Shown here piece after piece: positions 1 to 11,206 of a stretch of DNA of 64,000 bases; position 1 is the stretch's first letter, and each line of letters begins with the position of its first letter. The stretch comes from Blattamonas nauphoetae. Lineage: Eukaryota > Preaxostyla > Oxymonadida. The notes under the pieces were generated by a model, which was not told the origin of the DNA, did not search any database, and saw only the letters and a list, made by a program, of their open reading frames with translations. The translations under genes were made by a program, and so were the position numbers. Location: assembly GCA_033064195.1 (NCBI GenBank), contig JARBJD010000018.1:1-64000 (forward strand), read 5' to 3'.

Positions 1-1011
1 AAAACGCATAGAAAATTGCGACAATCTGGACTCCTGTTCCGTTGAGAAGTTGTGCGAGTGCGCGTTCGAGGTGGTGAAGGGTCACGCTTCCCAATCCAAC
101 ATCAAGCAGATTGAATGTTGGAAGAACTCCAGATGAGAATTGCAGAAAGAGATAAGGCTGAGCCTGTTGCATTTGTAAAATTGGATGATCGCCAAGATAG
201 AGATGATCCTGATTGGTTCCGACCAAGGTATCAATTATTTTTGCAGAAGATGATGATCCTCTCAAATAAGAGTACAACAATTTAAGACGATTTTGGTGCG
301 AAGAGGGCAGCAGAGAACGATGCATTCGAGACGGGAGACACTCCCCGCCTTGAGTAAAAGTGCAGCAATTGAAGGTGGCGTCAATCTGTTTTAGAAGATT
401 CGACCGGCACCTTGAAAACGCCTATTGAGACGCCTTTCTAGTCTTGTGTGATTGGTTCCACAAGCTGCGACAATTTGAGGTGAACGTCGATTAGTTGGAT
501 GAAAAACAGAAGATATGAGAGTCAATAGTGCTTTGCTGTCGACCCAGTCAAAGCCTACCCATGTTTTGTCAGGAATGATGACAGACAGATTCGCATCGGT
601 AACTTTTGTACAAGTCTTGGACGTCACACTGAGCAGATCGTCCCAAATCGCAACAATTGTTTAAAGGCAGTCTGTCTTCATTGTTTCCTTGAACAATCTG
701 ATGAAGTCTGTGAGCTGAGGGAGTTGAGCGGCATGGATGATGGTAAGGTCCATGTCTCTCAGTACCTCAGAAAACAGATGGTCTTCAATTTTATTCCCTG
801 ACTCCACAGATGCAAAAGATCTTGGAAGGCTGGGTGTCATTGGATTAAGATAGTCACTCTTGACCAGTGTCGCAGAACACCGAGTACACTTATTCCACTT
901 CTTGTTCGTTTCTTGTTGGCTTGTAGCTGGTGGATCTATGCTGCGAGAAAGATCGAGATGATGAGAAGGAAGATTTAGTGAAGAAAGTAAAAAAATGCGT
1001 GAAGATGTCAT
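1..1011 (-). pseudogene. Decayed unknown gene, runs off left edge
   Basis: The minus strand shows protein-like reading frames in one order but not in one frame. A frame opens at an ATG at 1011 and meets a stop at 661-663. The same frame then continues to 391. From about 424 a second frame stays open to position 1, about 140 codons, rich in Leu and Gln and clearly protein-like. The first segment has a CxxC pair (residues KCTRC). No GT-AG intron that would reconcile the frames was obvious, so decay is the simpler reading, but an undetected intron is possible. I do not recognise the family. It may be the 3' continuation of the fragments at 1.34-1.65 kb and 3.2-5.3 kb. Confidence 0.35.
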
Positions 1012-1341
1012 GAAACTTAAGTAACGAACTGTGAGGAAATTGGCGTCCAACGACTGTTATTTTGTGAAATCAAGTGCTCGGTGATGCACATCTCTCTACT
1101 GCGACACATGATATGCTGTGTGGATGACTTGTTTCAGTTGTTCGAAGATGAGGATCCGACCATACTTCTCGATTTTAAGTCGATACTCATCGTTCAGAGA
1201 ATGTCTGAAATACGGCATTTCAATCAAAATTCATACAACTTGAGATGAGGAAAAAGCGTTGGAGAAAACAATGTGAATTCAATCAACATCAAAGAAACTC
1301 AAAGAGCATTCGATGGCAAGAGAGGACAAGCATAAAGTCTG

Positions 1342-1650
1342 TCATCTACTTTTCTTCCTTCTAGCCTCCCTTGATTGAGGACGGTGGATGTGTCTTGTCG
1401 CTATGACAGTTCTTTTGATCCGATCTTCCCATCCGATGGCCTGCTCAGCTTGGAAGAGCCCGTGAATCGCGGTGGTGACGAGTATCCCAAATGGAACGTT
1501 AAATTGGATTGTTGAGATGCTGTTCGCTTCCGATTTAAGGGGCGTGTTCGAGTTGTCTTTCCCCACATCCACTGGGACGATCGGATCAGCACTGACCTTC
1601 AGCGAAGCTGGGTCGAAGAAGTGAGCTATCGACGACGATGTCCAGTAGCT
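1342..1650 (-). pseudogene. Coding-like fragment, unknown
   Basis: An open minus-strand frame of about 100 codons ends in a basic tail (residues SREARRKKSR) and a stop. The sequence has ordinary protein composition, with the stretch QFNVPFGILVTTAIHGLF, and is not low complexity. There is no ATG near its 5' side. It lies between the left-edge remnant and the tandem repeat, in the same orientation as the other decayed pieces, so it is either an exon or a fragment of the same lost gene. Function unknown. Confidence 0.3.
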
Positions 1651-1867
1651 TTAGGCGAGGAGGAAAGGACGACCAAGACTCAGGCAGTGCAATGCATCTC
1701 AGACGACAGGGTAGCAACTGATGTGTCGCTTTCGCAATCAGAACTTCTACTTCGGTGTGGTGTGGAGTTAGGATAAGGAGTTTTGGAATTGATAGTAGTT
1801 GCTCTGTACGGCAGTGGTTCGAAATGGTCCGATCGTTTGTTCTCGTATTCTAATGGTTTGTTGCTTG

Positions 1868-2705
1868 CTCCTCTTCCTTCCTTCCTCTTCCCTTCGTTCC
1901 TTCCTCATCTCGCTTCTCGTCCTTCGTTCCTTGTCCTCTTCCTTCGTTCGCTTGTCCTCTTCCTCTTCCATCTCGCTTGTTCTCGTCCTTCGTCCTCCTT
2001 CCATCCTCCTCCTTCGTTCCTTCATCCTCTTCCTTCGTTCGCTTGTCCTCTTCCTTCGTTCGCTTGTCCTCCCTTCGTTCGCTTGTCCTCTTCCTTCGTT
2101 CCTTGTCCTCTTCCTTCGTTCGCTTGTCCTCTTCCTTCGTTCCTTGTCCTCTTCCTTCGTTCCTTGTCCTCTTCATCGATTCCTTGTCCTCTTCCTTCGT
2201 TCGCTTGTCCTCCTCCTTCGTTCGCTTGTCCTCTTCCTTCGTTCCTTGTCCTCTTCCTTCGTTCGCTTGTCCTCTTCCTTCGTTCGCTTGTCCTCTTCCT
2301 TCGTTCGCTTGGTTTCTCCCTTCGTTCGCTTGTCCTCTTCCTTCGTTCCTTGTCCTCTTCCTTCGTTCCTTGTCCTCTTCCTCATCTCGCTTGTTCTCGT
2401 CCTTCGTTCGCATGTCCTGTTCCTTCGTTCCTTGTCCTCCTCCTTCGTTCGCTTGTCCTCCTCCTTCGTTCCTTCGTTCCTTGTCCTCCTCCTTCGTTCC
2501 TTGTCCTCCTCCATCGTTCGCTTGTCCTCTTCCTCTTCGTTCTTGTCCTCTTCCTTCGATCGCTTGTCCTCCTCCTTCGTTCGCTTGTCCTCCTCCTTCG
2601 TTCGCATGTCCTCCTCCTTCGTTCCTTGTCCTCTTCCTTCGTTCCTTGCCCTCTTCCTCATCGCTTGTTCTCGTCCTCCGTTCGTATAATCTCTTCCTTC
2701 GTTGC
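1868..2705. repeat. Pyrimidine/purine tandem repeat (20-21 bp units)
   Basis: About 0.84 kb of imperfect tandem copies of a 20-21-base unit. The units alternate between TTCGTTCGCTTGTCCTCTTC and TTCGTTCCTTGTCCTCTTCC. The plus strand is almost wholly pyrimidine broken by single G residues, and the minus strand is purine-rich. All frames stay open over long stretches on both strands because the unit lacks stops. The minus frames encode Glu/Lys/Arg/Gly-rich repeats and the plus frames Ser/Phe/Leu-rich repeats. None has independent support as a gene. Such mirror-like polypyrimidine tracts can form triplex DNA, which is inference here. Confidence 0.85.
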
Positions 2706-3239
2706 AACACCCTCATTCGCACGATCATCTGTAGTGCAGCCGAATTCGTTGAAGTTGGACTGGGGCGAGCGATAAATGAGAGTGGCGAGGCGATGCAGTA
2801 TTTGTGGTTTGTGTGCCGATTCGACCGATGAGTTTGACTATCTCCCAGTCCCAAGCTGGTTCTCCTTGTCTAGCTCGTCCTTCTCCACGTCAATGAAGGG
2901 CAGAATCGATTTCCATTTCAGCCTTTCTCCTTCGTAGCAATCTCGAAAGAATGACTCAAAGCTTGTCCGTTCTCCTGCCTCTTTCACTATCATGTGCGCT
3001 TCTTTCTCTCATCTCCTCCGCTCCCGATGGCTGTGGTGATTGTGTGCAAGCAGCGTTTCTGTGCAACCTGCGACGAGTGGAGATTTATGAAGGAGTCAGA
3101 TCGGTCTGATGTCGTGTTGGATGATTGTTGTGGTATGCGTGCACCAGCGAGTTGTACATTCGGCCGAAGATCAGCTGTCGATTCCGTTTGTTTTGTTGTT
3201 CCAGTGTTGGCGTGGTTCGAGGGTAGTATCAACGATGTT

Positions 3240-5250
3240 TATGCATTAAGTGGAATATTCATCATGCTTTCAGCCAGAAACGAATGACCACGGATCAGAA
3301 TCCGCTTCGGTGACTTTGGGTGAGAATACAGGTATTTCCACATGAAATGGGTTTCTCCACTAAAGAACGATGTAAAGATCCGGTGTCCGATTCATCACTT
3401 CAATCGCAGAAGAAAACTCCGGTGAAGAATGAAGTAGAAATCCGATGAGTTGTGGGGACCTTGGACGAGTATGTAGTTTGTACAGAAGATAAAGCTGAAA
3501 AATGATGGGAATGTGTTGTTGTATGGTATGAACGTGGTGGTGCAATCCATTCTCTCCAGACATTGTCCAATTGTGAGATGAGGGTTGGGATTGCGGTAGT
3601 ACCGATAATCGTTCCGATAGCTTGTGACACCAAGTTTTTAAAGAATACACAACAAAACTGGTTGGCCACAGTTGATGTTTAATTTCCCAGCGATTCAGGA
3701 TACTGCGTTGAGATTCACGGATCAGAGATGAGGTTGTCTGAATGCATTCAGAACGGTGTCTTATTGAATGGACACCATGTTCGACATATTGATGTTTGAA
3801 GTCGAGGTGAAGGCCAGACTCAACACTGGAGGAATGCTTCGAACGATTGTTGTTTTCTGATCGTGAATTCCTTGAAGGGATACTTTGCCAGAATCGAAAA
3901 ACCAGGCTATTTGATTAGGAAGGTGGTCGATGGAGAAGAAAAGTGGTTTACACACGACTAAAGTGAATTGGTGACGAGGAAGACATCAATGGAGATGGAT
4001 GAGTTGAATGCAAAGAGGCTTCCTTCGAAAATTGAGAAAAGAGGAGAACTGATCATTTTGTATTAAGTAGATTTTGCTCTCGATTTATGTCAATTTTCAC
4101 AAGATAAACTCGATCAATCCTGTCATTTTTCTTTCCCGTGCACTGCTTTAGAAAGGGACAGAATGAGGGTTTAAGTCACTTCACTTGATTCATGATAAAT
4201 CACCACCACTTTTCATCCCTGTTTTCGATATTAACCGGATCTCGCGCAAATTATGGAGACTTTTTGGAAAGGCCTGTCCTAGAGACGTGAATTGTGTGAG
4301 AAGCAGCGTTAATTTCTGCGTCGCGATACACACGAGTATAGTCAGTTCCTTCGTACGCTTTAGTATTCTCGACGTAAGCGAGGGCATATGTCCGTGTGCG
4401 GCAGTTGTCATATGTGAATTTACATCACGAGCAATCCACTCTTCCCGTTTAGAATCGATTTCGTTTGTCCAGAAGGTAATGGGAAGAGGAACATTCGAAT
4501 CGGATAGTCATTGTCGTTATCTGTGATTTCGTAAGGATCTTTGAAAAGCTTGACTTTGAACGCACGATGCTTCGCTGGAGCGCAATCTTTCACAAGAGCA
4601 CACCTTGTCATGAAGGGAACGGGAGGACGATCCATCGCTTTGTTGGTCGTGATGGTCGTTCTGGATAACCTTTCGATGTCTGCTGAGGGATCCTTCGTCG
4701 TTGTTCGGCTCGGTGGGACAGCCAGACCACCAGCTTTCATTTCACGCGTCAGCCCAATTGTGAAAGAGTATTCAGAATCGCGAACAAGCTTGCCTTGAAC
4801 TTGGCAAAGATTGCGGTGAGGTACTTCCGATGGATGTGCTTGGCTGGACATACTGTCCATCTTCTCTATCCGAAAGGCGAAAATCAGAACTGAAACTGAA
4901 ACAAGGATGTTCCCTGGCGTTCCTCCCACCCCCAAGTGGTCCATGTTGCTTTCTGAGGAAGCAAGAAATCGTTCGATCCTGTTTCAATGTTTTCTTTGGT
5001 TGTAAGAGAGGCTGATGGAGGCGACTCGAGTTTTCCGCACAAATTCGAGCATCTCATTGCCAATCAATCTCCGAGGCCATCCTATGAACGAAATACAACG
5101 GTGGGTTCGATCACTTATGACTTCCATGACAGTGTTGGAGTTGGTGGACGCACGAGGAGAATAACGTGTTAAGACCCTCCACCTTCTCCTTACTTTGACG
5201 ACAGCCTTCCGATCCCGCTGTATTGACTGCCTGAACCCTGAATTTTCCAA
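3240..5250 (-). pseudogene. Decayed unknown gene, multiple frames
   Basis: Successive minus-strand segments look like protein but sit in different frames with stops between them. They lie at about 4984-5250, 4420-4900, 4190-4470, 3761-4040 and 3240-3669. Examples are the stretches RAFKVKLFKDPYEITDNDND at 4.5 kb, PLFFSIDHLPNQIAWFFDSG at 3.9 kb and NLVSQAIGTIIGTTAIPTLI at 3.6 kb. Near 3360 a lone stop separates two parts that continue in one frame. Several joints have no plausible intron, so this reads as a host gene that has decayed by many frameshifts and stops. The family is not recognised. It could be the 5' part of the locus whose 3' part is at 1-1011. Confidence 0.4.
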
Positions 5251-6044
5251 ACGGTTGTTGGTTCACCTATCTTTCAGAGATATGTGTTCTTGACCTCACG
5301 ATAGGATCAGAAAGTGGTTTTATTGTCAGAAAAACCGATAACAGCGTGGTTTCCCTCTGGAGGCATGCTTAGGCTGAGATCCGTTATGACTTGATCTGAC
5401 TTGTCCAGATGACGAAGGACGAGCCAATGCTGCTCGGGAATGCTCTTGGATCGAATTATGAAGTCGTTCGTTTCCATTGATCGGTAATGAGGAACCCCTC
5501 CCGTGGTGTTGTGGGTTCAATGGACGATCCTGTCACACGACACTAATTCCCATGTAAATGTGGTCAAGGCAGGAATATCTACGGGCTGGGATCTTTCTGA
5601 GATAATATACGCCTCCTGGACTGGTCAACGCTGGTTTATGTTGAAAATCTTGGTGCTGTTTTCTTTCCTCTGGATTGAATTCCTTTCCGTTGTCAGAATG
5701 CTCCTGTCAGTTTAAACGAGATGGAGCATTAATGAGGTAATCATCAACAGCTTAAAGATCATCTTTGATGTTAAACGCATCTTGACTCAGTTGAAATAGA
5801 CATGAACTTTTGGAATTCATTGGACTGAGTTATTGTCATATAAGCCTGTGACAACTTATTCGAGCGTGGTTTCAATCATTGGCAAATGCAGTTATATTGA
5901 CCAGGAGGCGTATGAACTTTTCGATAATCATAACAAAACGCTTTGATCAGACCACCCACATTATATCTTATTTCGGGTAGGTCAGACCATCTCACTAGAA
6001 GACTGGGAGACGAGCCCAGTTGTGTTCGGCTTGACCGAAGGGAA
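5251..6044. other. Intergenic, nothing recognised
   Basis: No frame longer than about 70 codons has protein-like composition. I see no repeat, RNA gene or inverted repeat. Homology of pseudogene A to its paralogues stops abruptly near 6045, so this interval is unrelated sequence at a deletion or rearrangement breakpoint. Confidence 0.5.
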
Positions 6045-9000
6045 AGCACAACGCCATCCCTCCATTCAGACTCCCAATCTCGATGTGTCCACCATCCGAG
6101 CAGCGGATGTTTCGACGGAGCGAAGGGAAAGATGACAGATTTGGCGAGTTGGCATGAAATGAACTTGTCACAACTTCCAGTGACCCGTTCCTCATGTTCA
6201 CAGCTCCAAAGGAGAGGTTGGCAATAACTGTGAAACGATCGAAGTGTCACAGTTATCCAGCTGAAGTATCCCACTCGTCCATGAACAGATCTCTTCTGAC
6301 AATTCATCGTTCGACGAAGGCATCGATTGTGGTCCAACAAATGAACCTTCCTTCAGTGTCAAGTTCGAGTTCATTGCAGAAAGGAGAACGAACGAAGGAG
6401 AGAGAGTCAATCACAATGTCAACATCCCGAATCTCAAGTGTCGACGACGACACAACAATCATCCCACTTTCCACTTGAGCACAAGCAGATGACGGAATTC
6501 GAAGTGTCGGTTCAACATTTCCAAAATTCGAAAGAAGTGCAACCATCCCATTCTCAACTCGAATCGGAGATCCAAGTGTCGCTGAGTCAACAATCCCAAT
6601 CGTTGGTCGACGAACTCCAAGTTCAGCAATAATCTCCAACCAACTACAGACAAGCAAGGGACGAGATGATTCTCCACAAAACCGACTCGTCTCTCCTGTT
6701 CCACCATCCACAAACAGAGACAGTGAATCTTGCTTCTTCGGTGTTGTGAAAGACAGCGTACCATTCAAGAGGACGACCGAATCTGGGTTCATAGAGACGA
6801 TCGACTGGATGGTGAAGGGTGCATCGAATGCGAGGCTGTCTGACCATCCAAGTGCGATTTCTTCAGACACAGCTGATGTGGCAGACTCAGCAGTGACAAA
6901 CGAGAAGTCAGAAGTGAGTGTCACAAGATATTTGCCAATGAAGCCGTTTCCTGAAAGCTGGAGGCGGAGGGAGGTGTGGATGGAGTTGGGAGTGATCGAG
7001 ACAACGTTGAAACGTGATGGCTCGTCATCAATCGTGATTGTGAGTTCTTCATGAAGATGTGGTGATGTCTCCCCTTTCGTCATGAATCCACGAACTGAGT
7101 ATGTCATCCCATATTCCAGCTCCACTGTTTCAGACACCGAATACAGAATCGCAGACCCTTCCCATTCACACAATGTCGGGTTGAATGACATTTCAATCGT
7201 TTTCTTCGAGTTTCCAGAATCACGAAGCTCAATCTCGTATTCCTTCGTTGAATCCAATGCTCGGCCAGTCATCCGAATCAAAGCAGTCTTCTTCGCTTCA
7301 TCGTATCCACATTCCAATGTCACAAGACGAGTCGGCTCAGTTTTCGTGGTGAACGAGAGGGCTCCCAAACACAACACTTTCACATCATCTTTCTTCATCT
7401 CGACGATCTCATATCGAGTGTTGAATGCCATGTTCACATTCGTTGGTGTTTCGCTGTCGAACAGGATTCCTCCAAGTTGTCCTTGAGACGAACTGAACAC
7501 AACATCAATCGTCACTGTCTCTGTTCCATTCACTGACAGTGTCACTTTGTGAGTTCCTGAAAGATCCACTCCTTCCAGGCTGATCCTGACTGTCTTCAGC
7601 GCTGAGTCATATTCTGCTTCATTGAGAGTCGTCAGACGAGGCGGGTTAGGGATGATGAATGTGATGGAGTAGGGTATGGCGACGGGGCTGGTTGGCAGAG
7701 TTTGCGATTCAGCACTGACGATTGTGTACGTCTCTCCATATCCCAATTGTGGTGAATCACCAGTCAGAGGGACAGTCAACACTTCGGAGGATGTCTGTTG
7801 TGGTCGAAACTCAAAGTCGAGGACGGTGGCGTCGGAGAGTCACTGAGAGGATGCCAGACGGGATTCCAGAACCAGAAACGGTGATCAATGTATTCTCCTC
7901 GCTTTCGTCCAGAACACAGCTGGCTGAGAGGACAAAGCTTCCAACAAATAACGATGTGTTCACTTTATAAGCGTCGAGGGGAGTTTGGACGAGGCCACTC
8001 TCGCCAAGTGGAACACGACACGAACTTGAGTCGGAATTGTCGAATGAGAAAGAGATGACTCGTCCAATGTTCGGTGCCTGGTCGCTTGTTGGTGTTCGAG
8101 TCCCACCAGAATTGTCAATCAGCACCAGAACTGTTCCAGTCATTGGTTGGCTCATCTTCAGAGTGAATTCGGCAGTGTCTGTATCACTTGTTGTTGCCTC
8201 ACACAAAACAATTGAGGGAGTTGTTGTTGGAGTTGGGAGATGATCATCTGTTCCTTCTGCTTCTTGATATACTCGCAGTCGAGGAGAGTCAGATGTAGAC
8301 GTACATCCAACAATCGTTCTCGATGTGATCAAAGGAGTCACCCCAAAGAACATGATGTCGTTGCCAGGATAGAGTGTTGCTGTGTTTCCTCGAAAATTGA
8401 GAAAATTGAGCTGGATGGAACTTGCGTCGAAGAAGTACAGAGCACCGCCACTGTACGGGTGATTTGGGTCTGTACCTGTTGTGCTGCACTCCTCGAAGAG
8501 GCAATTTGTGATCGAGGAGGATGTTGAGACAGCGTCCCAATAGCTCGCACAGATACATCCTCCATACGCTGATGATGTGGAGTTGACAAATACACAGTTG
8601 ACAATGGTTGACGATGGTGACAAGAAGAAGATCGACCCAGAAGCATATTCACTCGAGCACTCAACAAACAACGACGACTTCGCGATGAATGAGGCTTTTT
8701 GCAATGGTTGGAATAAAATGGCACCACCAGTGGAAGAACCGGTCTGACACGTCTGGAACGAACATTCTTCGACGATGAGTGAGCCTTTGTCATTGAGATG
8801 GATCGCACCACCGTGTAAAGATGAGGTACAATCATTGAATGTGCACAGTTTGAAGAAGGCAGATTGAGCGAGGTCTTGTCGGGTTTTGAAGTGTTGGCCG
8901 AGATGGGTTGGAGTGTCGGTCAAGCACGACCAGAACGAAGTGTTCAGACTCAGAAGACTTCCCATCACATTCGCATTCATGTCCACACACGCTGTTCCAT

Positions 9001-9928
9001 AAAGATGGTTCGTGCTCGAACAGACTCGGCTGCCAGTCACAACCTGAGTCAACTCCATCTCTTCCAGTTCGTCCACTTTCACGTTTGATGCAGTGTTCGT
9101 CGTGTTCATTACACAACTCGAAATCAGCTGCGAAGACACCTTCCAAGGCAGGGCTGAATGTTCACCACTTCGTGCTGTCATCTCCCTCCCACTTCCAAAA
9201 CCAATCAGAGGGCCTGTCCCAAATTTCAAGCAACGATCACAAATCGAAAGAGAGCGAGCTGATATCCGAATTGAAGAAGCAAATCCACTTTCTTCAATTT
9301 CAGTCCATCCTTTTCCACCATTCACTGCCAGATCCGACTTGCGAGAGAGTTCCGCAAGAGGCACAAGAGACAACAGCGACGACGAAATGTGACGACAGTT
9401 CCACACATCCAGACAACTTCCAATATCACCTGACTGTCCATCCACCATCCCGGCCAGCATCACAAACGGACTGTTCATCCCGTTTGAGCGAATATCACTC
9501 TCCGATACTGTCACAAATGACGATGAAACTGACGCAATCAGAGACGAGCGTCCTTCGCTGTTGATGCAAAGTGATCTCAGTGAAACTGTCGAATTTCGAA
9601 TCCTGAAGATCGACAGCTGCCACTCATCATCAGCACTTGATGATTCAATTCCATTTTCAGATTCAGTTTCGATAGCGTTCCGTTCAGCCGAGATATGGAG
9701 TTCGGTCTTCATTCCTTCCAGAGTCAACGTCCTTGAAATCACTGGGTATCCACACGAAGAGAAGATTCCATTTGGAAGATGAACAATATCGTTTCCGTTC
9801 CAATTCTTGCTGTTTGATTGTTGGAAATGCTCGTCCAGGAACAGCCGGAGGGATCTGCTTTCTGTTTCCTTCCCACACAGAACTATTGTGAGTGGGAGAG
9901 TTTCAGCAAGGAACAAGAGGAGAGTCAT
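6045..9928 (-). pseudogene. Beta-helix surface protein, truncated copy A
   Basis: Paralogue of copies B, D and F. The start at 9928 is chosen because the following signal peptide (MTLLLFLAETLPLTIVLCGK) aligns with the paralogues and because the upstream motif then sits at its usual spacing. After the signal come the conserved N-terminal beta-helix region (including HLPNGIFSSCGYPVISRTL), then about four Ig/IPT-like modules of about 100 residues, then the start of the second helix region. Two lesions shift the frame, near 7800 and near 6390. Each is loss of one AG from a short GA run compared with copies B and D. The gene ends near 6045, before the transmembrane and pseudokinase regions present in B and D. 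It cannot make a membrane protein as it stands. Confidence 0.8.
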
Positions 9929-9957
9929 TCTTTGGTGCTTGTATTTTTCCGCAGAGA

Positions 9958-9980
9958 GGATCAATGCATTATTCGAATCC
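9958..9980 (-). promoter_or_regulatory. Conserved upstream motif, copy A
   Basis: On the minus strand this reads TTCGAATAATGCATTGATCC. It matches the AATAATG-NNNN-GATC motif found upstream of B, D and F. The GATC ends 31 nt before the ATG at 9928. It is a likely core promoter or transcription-start element, inferred from conservation and fixed spacing. Confidence 0.5.
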
Positions 9981-11206
9981 TCATTTCTTCGTTTTCAAAT
10001 GAATCACTCAGATTGGTTGATGATTCGTTGTGGACACGAGTGACAATGGATAAATCAACTTTCAGTCATTTCTATCACATAAGCTAATTCAATTGAGGAG
10101 AGAGACTCTTTTTCAGAGAATCATGTTGATTGGATCCAACCTTTATTTGGGCGATTCTGAATGAAAGGACGCGTGCGTTACAACTCCGTCAACATTTGAA
10201 AGATCGTTGAGAAAGCTATTCATCTCCCAGGAACAATCAAAATCTCCATCTTGAAGGTTTATATTATCTCTTTTTTCATTTTCACTCACTTTTCTACAAA
10301 TTCAAAGATCAGGTGACTCATTCTCCATCAAACAACTTTAATCGGTCAGATCGATGATTGAACCGACCTTATACCGTGTATTGCATGCGATTCTTTTGGT
10401 TTGTGTCATTTATTTCACATTGACAGACACTCAGCACTTTTTCAGGTGAGACGGATCGTGTCTAACAGGCAGAAAACAATCTGGCCTGTTCACCTATCTG
10501 ATGCTTTCTCCTGTTTTCACTCGATCATGTATCTTTTGTCATGAATTTCTCATCTTATAGATCACAAACTGACACGGACTTGTTGATCGTCCTCCTTGTC
10601 CTCTAATTCAGATCAATCTCAATTTCCCTTCACTTTATATCTCAAACCACCTTAATTGGATATGTCTCTCCAATTCTTAAGTCTAAATTCATCAATCTTG
10701 TCGAATCTTCCGATCCGCACTTTTCACGTCTTTTTCTTCAATAGATGTATTTGTATTGGTTCTCTCACACAGAATAGGGTTTTTACGTTGTTTTACATCA
10801 TTTCTCCATTTTTCAACTTGTTCTGTGATAAAAAGTGTGCAAAAGTGTCCGGATCAAAAAATGGCTTTATCGAACGCGATCCTACTTGAAATCCAGTAAT
10901 TCACTCTTTTTCTGTCGACTAAACAGATGAACGGTAATTGTGCAAAAAATGATTTTTTGGGACGCACCATAGTGTTTTGCGACCTTTCAAAGAGAATCGC
11001 CCATTTGTACATCTGGTGACCACAAACCAAGTGAGAGGGAAGCGAACACGGTAGCGTGGTTGGCACTAACAGAGAGGACAGATAAAACGGGTCGATGGGC
11101 AACATGATTTGGGCCAGATAACAAACATGGTGACATCGACTTCTTCAAGATTTCCTCAAAGAGTATCGTGTAGTCAATGTATTAATTTTATTTTGATCTA
11201 GATTCT
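9981..11206. other. Intergenic between divergent A and serpin
   Basis: About 1.2 kb of AT-richer sequence lies between the 5' ends of copy A and the serpin. No convincing frame, repeat or RNA gene was seen. It must contain both promoters. A GATC lies close to the serpin ATG but without the AATAATG part seen in the beta-helix family. Confidence 0.4.

Noticed and set aside
1783-2854. Long ORFs of about 330 codons on both strands
   Set aside because: They coincide with the 20-21-bp tandem repeat, whose unit lacks stops in every frame. Composition is that of the repeat, with no independent support.
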